A stretch of 64,000 nt of DNA from Yinghuangia seranimata (GCF_029953285.1 NZ_JASAOI010000023.1:213259-277258); one strand, 5' to 3'; shown: positions 25,039-34,934, counted from the stretch's first letter. Program-made: numbers and translations. Notes: generated from the letters alone by a model not told the origin.

Positions 25039-25558
25039 CCGCCGCCGGGTTGAGCACCTGGTACATCACGAAGTCCTGCCAGCGCCCGGCGATCCGGAGG
25101 TACTGCGGCGCCAGGCCGAAGCGCGTGAAGCCGTTGCGTTCCAGCACCCGCTGCGACCCGGCGTTGTGCGTCAGCGTCTCCGCCTGCACCCGGTGCAGCC
25201 GCAGGTCGTCGAACGCGACGCGCAGCGTCTCGCGGACCGCGGCGCTCGCGAGGCCGCGGCCGTTGGCGTGCTCGCTCACCCAGTAGCCCATGGCGCCGGA
25301 CTGGAGCGCCCCGCGCACGATGCCGTTCAGCGTTATCCGGCCGACCATGTCCCCGGCCGCGTCCAGGATGACGCGGGCGTGCAGCCTGCCCGCGGCCTGG
25401 TCGTCCAGCGTGTCGCGGACGAGCGCGAGCTGCGCGTCGCGGGTGTAGTAGTCGTCGGTGCGCAGCGGGTCCCACGGCGCGAGGAACTCCCGGTTGCGGA
25501 CGACCAGGTCGGTCAGCACCGGTACGTCGTCTATGGTCAGCGGGCGCGTCGCATGCAC
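25034..25558 (-). CDS. RimJ/RimL-type GNAT acetyltransferase
   Basis: 174 residues. Acceptor-side sequence FLAPWDPLRTDDYYT (about 29-43) and acetyl-CoA loop 'EHANGRGLASAAVRETL' (about 104-120) followed by 'RVQAETLTHNAGSQRVLERNGF' are typical for RimJ/RimL N-acetyltransferases. The start is GTG at 25558; CATGCT 6 nt upstream suggests a leaderless transcript and no ribosome-binding site is visible. The acetyl acceptor (protein N-terminus or a small amine) cannot be told. It may be co-transcribed with the upstream DUF2867 gene, 59 bp away. Confidence 0.88.
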   Translation of the reverse strand: MHATRPLTIDDVPVLTDLVVRNREFLAPWDPLRTDDYYTRDAQLALVRDTLDDQAAGRLHARVILDAAGDMVGRITLNGIVRGALQSGAMGYWVSEHANGRGLASAAVRETLRVAFDDLRLHRVQAETLTHNAGSQRVLERNGFTRFGLAPQYLRIAGRWQDFVMYQVLNPAAD

Positions 25559-25617
25559 GCGCCGAGCATGCCACCGGGCCCGGCGCCCCGGCCCCGGGCG
25601 GGGCGCCGGGCGCCGTG

Positions 25618-26373
25618 TCAAGACCGCTTCGCGCGCTCCTTGTCCGGGCCCGCGGCCGCCTTGTCCGGCCCCGTGCCTGTCCCGGTGCCCGCCTCGGTGG
25701 CCGTGTCGGCGCCCGTCCCGCTGCCGGCCTTGGTGTCCGTCCCGGCCGTGGCGCAGGCTGCCGCCCGGTCGGCCTCCCGCGCCGCCGCGCTCGCCGCCCA
25801 TTCCCGTCCGACGGCGCGCAGCAGTGCCGGGTAGACGCCGACGTAGCGGAACGGCTTGATGCCGAGCATGTACGCCTTGCCGAGGACGCCGTTGGGTTTG
25901 ACGAGGACGGCCATCTGGCCGCGGTAGCCGCCGGGTTGCGTCGGGTCGGGGACCCAGCCAATGTGCATGATGCCGTGCACGGTGCGGTTGGCGAGCTCGG
26001 CGGCGTACTCGTCGTGGAGCTGGTAGACGGCGCGCATGGGCACGGACTCGGGGTCGGGGCCGCGGGGCGCGTCGCGCAGGTCGTCGGGGAGCCGGTCGCG
26101 GAGTGTGGGGACGCGGGTGCCGAGGCCGGCGTCGGGCTTGTCCCAGCCGAGCAGTGCGCCGAGCTTCCAGCGGATCGCGAACAGTGCGCGGTAGACGGGG
26201 GAGCCGATGCTGGTCTTGTCGTTCTGGCCTTCCGCGAACTGGCGGACGAGGTAGGCCAGGTCGTCGGGGCCGCCGGGGGTGGGCAGGGCCCACACGTCCT
26301 CGAGCTGGAAGTCTCCGGCGATCTCGTGGATGCGCCAGGGGCGGTCGGTGTGGGCGGTCCTGGGGAGTCGCAT
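25618..26373 (-). CDS. DUF2867-domain protein
   Basis: 251 residues. 'PWRIHEIAGDFQLEDVWALPTPGG' region (about 12-35) is the characteristic start of DUF2867; the domain continues to about 195 with 'MRAVYQLHDEYAAELANRTVHGIMH' and 'KPFRYVGVYPALL'. The family has an unknown function and is thought to bind a small ligand. The last 50 residues are a Gly/Thr/Ala/Asp repeat without structure. AGGAG is 7-8 nt before the ATG. It is divergent from a TetR gene, with two identical operators in the 106-bp gap, so it is almost certainly that repressor's target. Confidence 0.85.
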   Translation of the reverse strand: MRLPRTAHTDRPWRIHEIAGDFQLEDVWALPTPGGPDDLAYLVRQFAEGQNDKTSIGSPVYRALFAIRWKLGALLGWDKPDAGLGTRVPTLRDRLPDDLRDAPRGPDPESVPMRAVYQLHDEYAAELANRTVHGIMHIGWVPDPTQPGGYRGQMAVLVKPNGVLGKAYMLGIKPFRYVGVYPALLRAVGREWAASAAAREADRAAACATAGTDTKAGSGTGADTATEAGTGTGTGPDKAAAGPDKERAKRS

Positions 26374-26405
26374 GCCGAGCTCCTGTCCGTGCGGTGCGCA
26401 CGATC

Positions 26406-26421
26406 TATACGATGCCGTATA
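26406..26421. promoter_or_regulatory. TetR operator copy 1 (TATACG-N4-CGTATA)
   Basis: Perfect inverted repeat TATACG (26406-26411) / CGTATA (26416-26421) with a 4-bp spacer, 33 bp upstream of the DUF2867 start. Confidence 0.8.
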
Positions 26422-26438
26422 ACAACGCCGGACTCATT

Positions 26439-26454
26439 TATACGCCACCGTATA
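26439..26454. promoter_or_regulatory. TetR operator copy 2 (TATACG-N4-CGTATA)
   Basis: The same inverted repeat with a different 4-bp spacer; centre-to-centre distance to copy 1 is 33 bp, about three helical turns, so two dimers could bind on one face. It is 26 bp before the TetR start. Confidence 0.8.
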
Positions 26455-26479
26455 CACGCGGGGCGGGAGGGGTGCCGCC

Positions 26480-27043
26480 ATGGCCAACGCCCGTACGCCG
26501 CGCGGCGCCTGGATCGAGGAGGGGCTGCGCGCCCTGTCCGCCGGCGGGCCCGAGGCCGTCCGCGTCGAGACGCTCGCCCAGTCCCTCGGCGTCACCAAGG
26601 GCGGCTTCTACGGCTACTTCCGCAACCGCGACGCGCTCCTGGAGGAACTCCTCGACACGTGGGAGCGCGCCGTCACCCAGGACGTCATCGACCGCGTCGA
26701 GGCCGCCGGCGGCGACGCCCGCGAGAAGCTCGGGCTGCTGTTCGCCATCGCCGGCTCCACCGCCGACGAACCGCTGACCAACACCACCGCCGAACTCGCC
26801 GTCCGCGACTGGGCGCGCCGCGACCCCGCCGTCGCCGAACGGCTCCGCCGCGTCGACAACCGGCGCATGGAGTACATGCGGGTCCTCTTCGGGGCGCTGT
26901 GCCCCGACGACGAGGACGAGGTCGAGGCGCGCTGCCTGATCGCGTTCTCGCTGCGTATCGGCGTCCACTTCATCGCCGCCGACCACGGGCCGCACAGCCG
27001 CTCCGACGTCATCGGGCTGATCCGCAAGCGGCTGCTGGCCTGA
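26480..27043 (+). CDS. TetR-family regulator of DUF2867 gene
   Basis: 187 residues, the usual length. The helix-turn-helix is 'VRVETLAQSLGVTKGGFYGYFRNRDALLEEL' region (about 29-59), with the family's TKGGFYxYF recognition helix. The C-terminal half (ligand and dimer domain) has 'VRDWARRDPAVAERLRRVD', common in actinobacterial TetR proteins. GGGAGGGG lies about 6 nt before the ATG. It should repress itself and the divergent DUF2867 gene through the two TATACG-N4-CGTATA sites. Confidence 0.92.
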   Translation: MANARTPRGAWIEEGLRALSAGGPEAVRVETLAQSLGVTKGGFYGYFRNRDALLEELLDTWERAVTQDVIDRVEAAGGDAREKLGLLFAIAGSTADEPLTNTTAELAVRDWARRDPAVAERLRRVDNRRMEYMRVLFGALCPDDEDEVEARCLIAFSLRIGVHFIAADHGPHSRSDVIGLIRKRLLA

Positions 27044-27110
27044 CCGGACGTTCGCGTACGCGGGCGCAAACCGTTGGCGGAGGCCGCCCGAGGCGTGTCA
27101 GCATCCCGGC

Positions 27111-27344
27111 ATGCGCCTGACCGCCGACGGTGTCACTCCCGTGGAGCGTCTGGTCCTCGTCAACCGGCTGACGGACGACGAGGGATACACCCTGGCCCTC
27201 GCCGAGCCGCTCTTCCTCGCGCCCGGCGACCGGGTCCTCGTGGAGCACGACGCGGTGACCGTCACCCGCGCCGGGGGCGCCGTGTTCTCGCCGGCCGCCT
27301 CGGCGGAGTGGCGCTGCCTCGGCCGCGGACGGGTGAGGGACTAG
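27111..27344 (+). CDS. Small hypothetical protein (77 aa)
   Basis: Not recognised. The frame shows good high-GC third positions and a plausible beta-rich sequence (VERLVLVNRLTDDEGYTLAL, then GDRVLVEHDAVTVTRAGG). There is no ribosome-binding site; CAGCAT 6 nt before the ATG could be the -10 box of a leaderless transcript. It sits 67 bp after a TetR gene and converges with the MarR gene. No motif, signal or membrane segment is visible. Confidence 0.5.
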   Translation: MRLTADGVTPVERLVLVNRLTDDEGYTLALAEPLFLAPGDRVLVEHDAVTVTRAGGAVFSPAASAEWRCLGRGRVRD

Positions 27345-27390
27345 CGGCCGACGGCAACCCGGGCCGGTGCGGTGCGCCGGGCCCGTGCGC

Positions 27391-27915
27391 CTAGCGGGCC
27401 GCCCTCGCCTCGGCCCCGAGTTCCGCGAGCCGGTTGAGCACCGGCAGTGCGCCCGCGAGCGCGGTGCGCTGCTCCGGGGTGAGCCGGTCGATGAGCGGCC
27501 GCAGGTGGCGGGCGCGGTCGGCGTGCCGGTCCTCGCCGATGCGGCGGCCGGCCGGGGTGATGTGGACGAGCACGGCGCGCCGGTCGGCCGGGTCGGGGCG
27601 GCGTTCGACGAGGCCGTCGCGTTCGAGCCGGGTGACGAGCTGGGTGATGCCGGGCTGGCTGACCTGCTCCGTCCTGGCGAGTTCCGTCAGCCGCATGGGG
27701 GCGGTGCGGGTGGCGAGGGTGTCGAGCACGGACAGCGTGGTGAACGACAGGCGTTCGAGCACCGGCAGGCGGATGTAGAAGCGGTTGAAGTTCTCGACGG
27801 CCGTGGCGAGGGCTTCCACGTCGAGTACGTCCAGCGCGTCGGGCGCGTCGGGGCGCGGGCCCGCGGGGGTGTGGTCGGGGTCCGCGGAACGGGCGGCGTG
27901 GGCGGTGTGGTCCAA
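27391..27915 (-). CDS. MarR-family regulator divergent from GAPDH gene
   Basis: 174 residues. The winged helix-turn-helix spans about 75-130: 'MRLTELARTEQVSQPGITQLVTRLERDGLVERRPDPADRRA' region, including the DxRA wing-tip motif. There is no cysteine, which argues against a thiol redox sensor such as OhrR and for a small ligand. The longest frame starts at TTG 27915; a GTG at 27819 would still keep the dimer helix, so the start is uncertain. In pentalenolactone producers a MarR protein (PenR/PntR) controls genes near a resistant GAPDH; the layout here is similar. Confidence 0.88.
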   Translation of the reverse strand: MDHTAHAARSADPDHTPAGPRPDAPDALDVLDVEALATAVENFNRFYIRLPVLERLSFTTLSVLDTLATRTAPMRLTELARTEQVSQPGITQLVTRLERDGLVERRPDPADRRAVLVHITPAGRRIGEDRHADRARHLRPLIDRLTPEQRTALAGALPVLNRLAELGAEARAAR

Positions 27916-28063
27916 GGGGGGCGTCCCGGGCGTCGTCGAAGTCGCCGGGGCCGCCCGGCGCGTGCGGTGCAGTGGTTGCTGCGGCGCGCGCGTGGGGGCG
28001 GTCGGCGGCGCGGGCGACGGGCTGAGGGTTGTCGTCCGCGGCGTAATCGTATCGCGCGTTTAT

Positions 28064-28079
28064 ATAAGTTCCTTATGAT
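28064..28079 (+). promoter_or_regulatory. MarR operator over the GAPDH promoter
   Basis: ATAAG (28064-28068) and CTTAT (28072-28076) form an inverted repeat with a 3-bp spacer, inside an AT-rich island. It overlaps TATGAT (28074-28079), a very good -10 box for the GAPDH gene starting at 28149. A bound MarR dimer would block RNA polymerase. Confidence 0.6.
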
Positions 28080-28148
28080 GTTGTGTGCCGGCGCGCCGTC
28101 GACCTTCCGCGCCGGCGGCCCCGCCACGCCCGCAGAAAGGGACCTCCC

Positions 28149-29165
<1,017 letters not shown>

Positions 29166-29225
29166 CCGGCGCACAGGCCCGGCACCCGCCGGGCGGCGAT
29201 GCCGGACCCGCCGCACCGACCGTCC

Positions 29226-29269
29226 CGCGGCCCCGCACCCGGACACCCCGTCCCGGGAGCGGGGCCGCG
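29226..29269. terminator. Hairpin after the GAPDH gene
   Basis: CGCGGCCCCGC (29226-29236) and its exact complement (29259-29269) form an 11-bp stem with a 22-nt loop, 60 bp past the GAPDH stop. Confidence 0.65.
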
Positions 29270-29364
29270 CGCGTTCCGTGAGATCGTGCCCACCAGGGCA
29301 ACCCCGCCGCCCACCCGAGCTGTTCAGCCGGTGACAGACACCGCAGACCCAGGGGGCGCCGTCC

Positions 29365-29904
29365 ATGGCCGCACACGACCCGCCGGGATTCCAGGAGTAC
29401 ATCGCCGCGCGCCGCGACCACCTCGTGCGCATCGGCGTCCTGCTCACCGGAGACCGGCACCACGCGGAGGACCTCGTCCAGGCCGCGCTCGTGCGCGTGT
29501 GGCCCAAGTGGACGCGGGTGAGCCGCGGCGACAACGTCGACGCGTACGTGCGCCGCGTGCTCACCAGCACGTTCCTCAACTGGCGGCGCCGCCTGTGGCA
29601 CCGCGAGCACCCCACGGACCTCGGCGCGGACGCGGGGCTGCTCGCCCGCCCCGCCGCCGGCGACCCGTTCGCCGCCGTCGACACCTCCGACGTCCTCATC
29701 GCGGCGTTACGCGGCCTGCCGCCCCGGCAGCGGGCCGTGGTCGTCCTGCGCTTCTACGCCGACCTGAGCGAAGCCGACTGCGCGGACGCCCTCGGCTGCG
29801 GCGTCGGGACGATCAAGAGCCAGACCCACAAGGCACTCAAGACCCTGCGCGCACTGCCCGCCCTGCGGGACGCGGCCACTTCGCACGGAAGGGTGGAGGC
29901 ATGA
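29365..29904 (+). CDS. SigE-family ECF sigma factor
   Basis: 179 residues. Region 2: 'GVLLTGDRHHAEDLVQAALVRVWPKW' region (about 25-50), with VDAYVRRVLTSTFLNWRRR; region 4: LPPRQRAVVVLRFYADLSEADCADALGCGVGTIKSQTHKAL pattern (about 118-158). The 'FxEYIAARRDHLVRIGVLLTGD' opening (residues 9-30) is the mark of the actinobacterial SigE family of small ECF factors. AGGGGG is 9 nt before the ATG. The stop overlaps the start of a membrane-protein gene (ATGA), the usual arrangement for a sigma and its membrane partner. Confidence 0.92.
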   Translation: MAAHDPPGFQEYIAARRDHLVRIGVLLTGDRHHAEDLVQAALVRVWPKWTRVSRGDNVDAYVRRVLTSTFLNWRRRLWHREHPTDLGADAGLLARPAAGDPFAAVDTSDVLIAALRGLPPRQRAVVVLRFYADLSEADCADALGCGVGTIKSQTHKALKTLRALPALRDAATSHGRVEA

Positions 29905-30668
29905 CCGCACGACACGAACACGACGACCCGCCCGCACGGGACACCGCACCGGGCGCCGACACGGACACGACACCCGTCGACACCGAACTGCTGAGCGCCG
30001 GACTCCGCGCCGGAGTCGCCCACGTCACCGCCGCGCCCGACCTGTACGCGCGGGTCGCCGAGGGCGCCCGCGCCCGCCGCCGGCGCCTCCGCACGGGAAC
30101 GGCCATGGCCGTCGCCGCCGCGTGCGCCATCGCCGTGGCCGGCGTCGCGGACCCGCTCGGCTGGCGCGCCGACACCCCCGCGCGAACCGTCGCCGCGGAC
30201 CCCGTCGGCACGCAGGGCCCGCTGCCGGCCACCGCGCCCATGTCGGCCCCGCGCGGAACGGCCGTGACGGAGTGCCCCGTCGGGCACCCGCAGCCCGCGA
30301 GCCCGGGCGTCACCGACGGCCCGATGCTGCCCCCGCACCCCGGGACCGTGCTGCTGTGCGTGTACAACGCGACGCACGACCCGTCCCAGAACCCCGTCAA
30401 CCCCACGATCACCGGCACCGTCTACACCGGCGCCGACGCCGACCGCATCGCCGCCAACATCAACGCCGTCCCGACCACGGCCTACACACCGACGGGGGGC
30501 CGGTGCTCCATGCTGGCGCCGAGGCCGGTGCTGTTCTTCCGCAACGCCGCCGGGAACGAGGCGGTCGCCGTGCTGGACGGCGACTGCTACAACATGTTCA
30601 CCGACGGGCGCGTCCAGGCCCAGCTGCCCCAGGGACAGCACGGGATCGGCCCCTGGCTGCCGAGCTGA
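29901..30668 (+). CDS. Single-pass membrane partner of the SigE-type sigma
   Basis: 255 residues. A cytoplasmic N-terminus of about 63 residues (TELLSAGLRAGVAHVTAAPDL is helical), a membrane segment TAMAVAAACAIAVAGVA (about 67-83) and an extracytoplasmic domain with four Cys (CPVGH, LLCVYN, GRCSM, GDCYN) that could form two disulfides. The layout and ATGA overlap with the sigma gene suggest an anti-sigma or sensor, but the zinc motif HxxxCxxC of ZAS proteins is absent. The sequence family is not recognised by me. GGTGGAGG precedes the ATG. Confidence 0.75.
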   Translation: MTARHEHDDPPARDTAPGADTDTTPVDTELLSAGLRAGVAHVTAAPDLYARVAEGARARRRRLRTGTAMAVAAACAIAVAGVADPLGWRADTPARTVAADPVGTQGPLPATAPMSAPRGTAVTECPVGHPQPASPGVTDGPMLPPHPGTVLLCVYNATHDPSQNPVNPTITGTVYTGADADRIAANINAVPTTAYTPTGGRCSMLAPRPVLFFRNAAGNEAVAVLDGDCYNMFTDGRVQAQLPQGQHGIGPWLPS

Positions 30669-30723
30669 CCGCGCCCCCCGTCCGACGTGCACGAGCCCGC
30701 GCCGACCGGGGAAGCTGTGCAAC

Positions 30724-31557
30724 GTGAACACCACGACGCAGGACGACCCACCGGACCACCCGGGCGGAACCCCCGCCCCGGCACCTGACGAGCCGGCACC
30801 CGGCCGCACGGCGAGCGGCGACCCGGCACCCGGCGACACAGCGGGTGGCGACACAGCGGGCACGGGCCCAGGTGGCCGTGCCGCCCCCGTCGCCGCGCCC
30901 TCCGCCGATCCCCCCGCCGGCTACCGCCGTTCCGCCGGCTCGCCGCGCGGCGAGGCCCGGCGGCGCGAACTCCTCGAGCTCGTCACCGCCGACCTGGCCG
31001 CGCACGGCATGGTCGACTTCTCGCTGCGCCGCGCCGCACGGGCCGCCGGGACCACCCACAAGGTGCTGCTGTACCACTTCGCGAGCGCGGACGACCTCCT
31101 GCGGCAGGCAGTCGTCCGACTGCGCGAGCGACGCATCGACGAGAGCATGTCCGCGGCGGGCGTCCCCCGCCCGGACGTCCCCGCCCCCGAGGGTGCTCCG
31201 ACCGCGGGATCCGCGCCCCTGGAGGGGACGTTGTCGGACCGGGTCCGGGCGATGTGGCCCGTCGTCGTGGCCGAACAGGCGAGGGTGCTCGACCAGGCGA
31301 TCGGCCTGGCGATGTACGACCCGGCCCGCCACGGCGAGTTGGCCTCCGGCGCGACCCACCAGTATTTGCCTGCCCTCATCGGCCTGTGCCCGCCCCAGTG
31401 GACGGACCGCCGCAAGCACGAGGTCGCCCACCTGATCCTGGGCGCGCTGCGCGGCTTCCTGATCGACGCCCGCACCCGCAACGCCCTCGACGGCGCCGCC
31501 GCCGGTCTGGAAGCCCTGGCCCGCGCCCTCGATCGCGAGGAGGCCGCGGGGGAGTAG
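30724..31557 (+). CDS. TetR-family regulator with long disordered N-terminus
   Basis: 277 residues. Residues 1-70 are Pro/Gly/Ala/Asp-rich and disordered, with short repeats such as GDPAPGDTAGGDTAG. The helix-turn-helix follows (about 80-125): LLELVTADLAAHG, FSLRRAARAAGTTHKVLLYHF, where VLLYHFxSxDDLL is the family pattern. The C-terminus contains TetR_C-like helices (LGALRGFLIDARTRN). GTG at 30724 has GGGGAAG upstream; an internal start nearer the HTH is possible. It follows the sigma/partner pair by 55 bp; target unknown. Confidence 0.85.
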   Translation: MNTTTQDDPPDHPGGTPAPAPDEPAPGRTASGDPAPGDTAGGDTAGTGPGGRAAPVAAPSADPPAGYRRSAGSPRGEARRRELLELVTADLAAHGMVDFSLRRAARAAGTTHKVLLYHFASADDLLRQAVVRLRERRIDESMSAAGVPRPDVPAPEGAPTAGSAPLEGTLSDRVRAMWPVVVAEQARVLDQAIGLAMYDPARHGELASGATHQYLPALIGLCPPQWTDRRKHEVAHLILGALRGFLIDARTRNALDGAAAGLEALARALDREEAAGE

Positions 31558-31754
31558 GGCCACCTGCCGGGAGTTCGAGGGTGGCGCACGCCGGGCTGTG
31601 CCGGGTGCGTGGACGGCTCGTGTCGGGGTCCCCACCCGGGCATGCCCGAAGGCCATCCCTGGGCGGGGCGCCGGCGCGGATGAGCATGCCGAACCGGCAG
31701 GACTGAGTACCCGAACGCGTGTGTCGGCTACGTCGCCGCCCGCACGATGGCGGC

Positions 31755-32459
31755 ATGGAGAAGCAGAACTGGCGTTCGCGGCACTCGCCGCCGTCCGTGG
31801 ACGGCGCACGAGAGTATGACGGCCGGCCCGGGGGCTCGCAGCCCCCGGTACCGGAACGCCCCGCGGAACAGACCGCATGGGTGGCGGGCGCCCTGCCACC
31901 CGGACATCCCCCTCCCGGCCCGTGGTGGCCACAGGCAGGAGAACGGCAAGGTGTGCCGCTGTGGCAGCCGGCACCGGACTCGGGTCGCCCGCGCTGGGGG
32001 CGGGTCGTCGGAGCCGTCGCCGGGGGACTCTTCCTCGCGCTGTGCGCGGGCATGCTGGTTGCGGGCTACCTCGCGTTCCGCGGCCGAGACCCGGCCGGTG
32101 TCGAGCGCGAGACCCGGCACGACGTCGCCGTCGTGCTGGCCGCGCTCGGGCCGGACGCCGCCGCCGGCCCGGCCGTGACCACGACGTGGGACGCGTGTTC
32201 GAACGAACTGGCCCCGATCCAGCATGAGTTCAAGTACAGCTACGCGGTCCGCGTGATCACCTCCGACCCGGACGCCACACTGGAGAAAGTCCTGGCGTAC
32301 TGGCGGAAGAAGGGCCGCACGGTATGGGGCCGCCCCGGCGTCTGGTCCGTCGGCGCCATGGGGGACAGGGGAGGGTCCATGACCGTCTCGTACGTCGACA
32401 ACGTCCTTCGGCTGGAGTCCACGTCGGAGTGCGTGCAGACCTCGTCCGACCCCGGATAG
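31755..32459 (+). CDS. Single-pass membrane protein, unknown
   Basis: 234 residues. A Pro-rich, Trp-containing cytoplasmic part (about 1-85), a membrane helix 'VVGAVAGGLFLALCAGMLVAGYLAF' region (about 88-112) and an outside domain of about 120 residues with two Cys (DACSNE and SECVQ) that may form a disulfide. The domain pattern 'YSYAVRVITSDPDATLEKVLAYWRKKG' resembles small lipoprotein-like sensors of actinomycetes but I cannot name the family. No ribosome-binding site; CACGAT 6 nt before the ATG suggests a leaderless mRNA. Confidence 0.65.
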   Translation: MEKQNWRSRHSPPSVDGAREYDGRPGGSQPPVPERPAEQTAWVAGALPPGHPPPGPWWPQAGERQGVPLWQPAPDSGRPRWGRVVGAVAGGLFLALCAGMLVAGYLAFRGRDPAGVERETRHDVAVVLAALGPDAAAGPAVTTTWDACSNELAPIQHEFKYSYAVRVITSDPDATLEKVLAYWRKKGRTVWGRPGVWSVGAMGDRGGSMTVSYVDNVLRLESTSECVQTSSDPG

Positions 32460-32612
32460 ACCCGGCGACGGGGAGGGCGGGACTTCCGGGCGCGGGCGAC
32501 CGGCGAGGCGGCGGTGGGCCGGCTGCCGGAGCTGCGGGGTGTTCAGGGGTCTCCGAGAATGGAGGCGAGGGCGGCAGGGCCCTGCGGCCGACGCGAGCGA
32601 GGGCGGGTCTCC

Positions 32613-34934
32613 ATGCCAGGTTCCGCCCGTCGGCGTCGTTCGGTGCCGCCGGGATCGACGGACAGGGTGGCCGAGCGCGGGACGCCTCCGGCGACCGGGC
32701 CCGCCCTGGACCGTCGGGCGGTCGTGCGGCGGGCGCTGCGCATCACGCTCGCGGCCTCGTTCGGGTTCTACCTGTGCCGGTACGCACTGGACCAGCCCGT
32801 GATGGCGGTCTACGCGTTGTTCGGCGCCGTCGCGTTGGGCGCGCTGTCGCAGATCCCGGGCTCGGGAATCCAACGTGCGGCGGCCATCGCGGTCGCGCTG
32901 CCGATCGGTCTGGGGCTGGTCGCTGTAGGCACCGCGTTCGCGGTGGCCACCGCCACGGCGGTGGCCGGCATGGCCGTCGTGGGCTTCTGCCTGGCGTTCG
33001 CCGCCGTCGCCGGCCCGCGGCCGGCCGGCGCGGCGCAGGGACTGCAACTGCTCTACATCCTCCCGTCGTTCCCGCCGTACGCGCCTGGCGAGCTGGTGCC
33101 GCGCCTGATCGGGGCGGGGCTGGGGATGGGCGCGCTTGCGGCGGCCGAGGCACTGGTGTGGCCGGAGCCGCGTGCGGCACCGTACCGCCGTGTGCTGGCC
33201 GACGCCGTCGACGCCGCGGGCCGGCTCGCCGCGCGCCTGGCAGAGGCGGCCCCCGGGGGCCCCGCGTACGCGGCCGTGGAGCCGAGCGCCTACGGGGAGC
33301 GGCTGCGCCCGTCGCGGCTGCCGCCCGCCGAGCGGCCGGCCGGTGCGGGCCGTACCGATCGCGCGCTCAACCAGGCGGGGAGCGCGACGCGTCAACTTCT
33401 CGCGCAGCTGCAGGCGCTCAGCGGCCGGCCCGCGGTTGCCGCCGATCCGGCGTCGGCCGCGCTGCTCGGGCGCGTCGCCGACGCGTGCCGGGACAGCAGT
33501 CGAGCGTTGTCGGGCGGACCGGCGCCCCCGGCGACCCGCATGGACGAGGCGATCCGCGACTTCCAGGCCGTGCGCCTGGCGGAGGCGCGTGAGCGTCCCG
33601 AGTCGCTGCCTTCGCTCGCGACGCTGCGGCGGCAGTCCGAGGTGCTGGCCGCCTCGGTGCCCGCGCTGATCCTCAAGTCGGCCGTACGGGTGGGCATCGA
33701 CGGCCGCACGGCGTCGCCGCTGCACCCGGAGTCGCTGTTCTGGTACGTCCGCCGCCCCACCGCGGCGCTGTACTGGCACCGTGTCAGCGGGCACCTGACA
33801 CCGCGCTCCGTGCACTTCCAGAACGCCGTGCGGATCACGGTCGGGCTGAGCGTCGCCAGGCTCGCCGCCGACGTCCTGGACCTGGCGCACGGATTCTGGG
33901 TGCTGCTGGCGGTGCTGACGCTGACGCGCACGAACGTCATGGGCACGTGGCGCAGCGTGCGTTCGGCCCTGGTCGGGACGTTCGCGGGGGCGCTGGCGGC
34001 GGCCGGGCTGCTGTTCGGATTCGGTACGCAGACCGACGCCTATGCCGCGATGCTGGCTCCCGCGATGTTCGTCACCTTCAGCGTGGGCCCGATGCTCGGC
34101 ATCGCCTGGGCGCAGGGGCTGTTCACCCTGATCGTGGCCTCGGCGTTCGCGCAGCTGGCGCCGTCCGACTGGCACTTGGCGCAGTCCCGGATGCTCGACG
34201 TGGCCGCGGGGTGTGTGATCGGGCTGGCGTGCGGGCTGCTCGCGTGGCCCCGCGGTGCGGGCTCGGAGGTGAGGCGGGCCATCGCGCACCTGATGCGTAC
34301 GCTCGGTCCGACGATCGACGAGGCCACCGCGACCCTCGTGACGTCGGCCGGAGCCGGGAGCCCGGGCCGGGACGCCGTGCCGTCCCCCGTGCCGTCCCCC
34401 GCGCCGTCCCCCGCGCCGCCCCATGCGCCGTCGTCTGCGCCGTCGCCTGTTCCGGTGCCCGAGCCGCCGCCGGACCAGTGGGTCCCGCCGGCGGTCGCGG
34501 CGGCACGGCACGCCCTGTACTTGGCCGACTCCTCGTTCGCCCAGTACCAGAGCGAGCAGGGCGGTTCCCTGGCCGGCCGGGTCGACTGGCAGGCCGCGCT
34601 CATCGCGGCGCATCACGCGCTGCTGGGCGCGCAGGAGCTGGTCGTCGGCCACGACCGGCCGCCGTCGCCCCTCGACCCCGCGGCCGTCGCCCGGGCACGG
34701 TCCCTGGCGGCGGCGTTGGCCCGGACCTGCGGCCGACTCGCGGACGACATGGCCGCCGGGGACGTGCCGCCGGCCGCGGCGCCCGCCCCGGCGCGGCTGA
34801 TGCCGGTGTCCGACGGCCGAGGGGCGGTGCGAGCCGACGGGCGGTCGCTGCCGTTGCTCGTCGACCTCGAAGCCTGGCTGGACTCGGTGGCCCGCGATCT
34901 CGGACATGTACGGCCGAAGGAGCAGCGTCGCTGA
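32613..34934 (+). CDS. FUSC/aromatic-acid-exporter-like membrane protein
   Basis: 773 residues, twice the length of the FUSC protein at 3.0-4.1 kb. Two membrane blocks, about 45-170 ('ALRITLAASFGFYLCRYALDQPVMAVYALFGAVALG' start) and about 405-545 ('NAVRITVGLSVARLAADVLDLAHGFWVLLAVLTLTR' start), are each followed by a large hydrophilic domain. This is the complete FUSC architecture of putative efflux proteins. A Pro-Ser repeat encoded by 12-bp units (about residues 590-615) lies in the second hydrophilic domain. The ATG at 32613 follows GAGGGCGGG; two earlier in-frame starts would add an Arg-rich extension. Substrate unknown. Confidence 0.85.
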   Translation: MPGSARRRRSVPPGSTDRVAERGTPPATGPALDRRAVVRRALRITLAASFGFYLCRYALDQPVMAVYALFGAVALGALSQIPGSGIQRAAAIAVALPIGLGLVAVGTAFAVATATAVAGMAVVGFCLAFAAVAGPRPAGAAQGLQLLYILPSFPPYAPGELVPRLIGAGLGMGALAAAEALVWPEPRAAPYRRVLADAVDAAGRLAARLAEAAPGGPAYAAVEPSAYGERLRPSRLPPAERPAGAGRTDRALNQAGSATRQLLAQLQALSGRPAVAADPASAALLGRVADACRDSSRALSGGPAPPATRMDEAIRDFQAVRLAEARERPESLPSLATLRRQSEVLAASVPALILKSAVRVGIDGRTASPLHPESLFWYVRRPTAALYWHRVSGHLTPRSVHFQNAVRITVGLSVARLAADVLDLAHGFWVLLAVLTLTRTNVMGTWRSVRSALVGTFAGALAAAGLLFGFGTQTDAYAAMLAPAMFVTFSVGPMLGIAWAQGLFTLIVASAFAQLAPSDWHLAQSRMLDVAAGCVIGLACGLLAWPRGAGSEVRRAIAHLMRTLGPTIDEATATLVTSAGAGSPGRDAVPSPVPSPAPSPAPPHAPSSAPSPVPVPEPPPDQWVPPAVAAARHALYLADSSFAQYQSEQGGSLAGRVDWQAALIAAHHALLGAQELVVGHDRPPSPLDPAAVARARSLAAALARTCGRLADDMAAGDVPPAAAPAPARLMPVSDGRGAVRADGRSLPLLVDLEAWLDSVARDLGHVRPKEQRR
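34380..34451. repeat. 12-bp coding repeat in FUSC gene
   Basis: Six units of the form CCGTCCCCCGYG (34380, 34392, 34404, 34416, 34428, 34440), the first three almost identical, encode a PSPx repeat in a hydrophilic linker. Length changes here would stay in frame. Confidence 0.75.
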
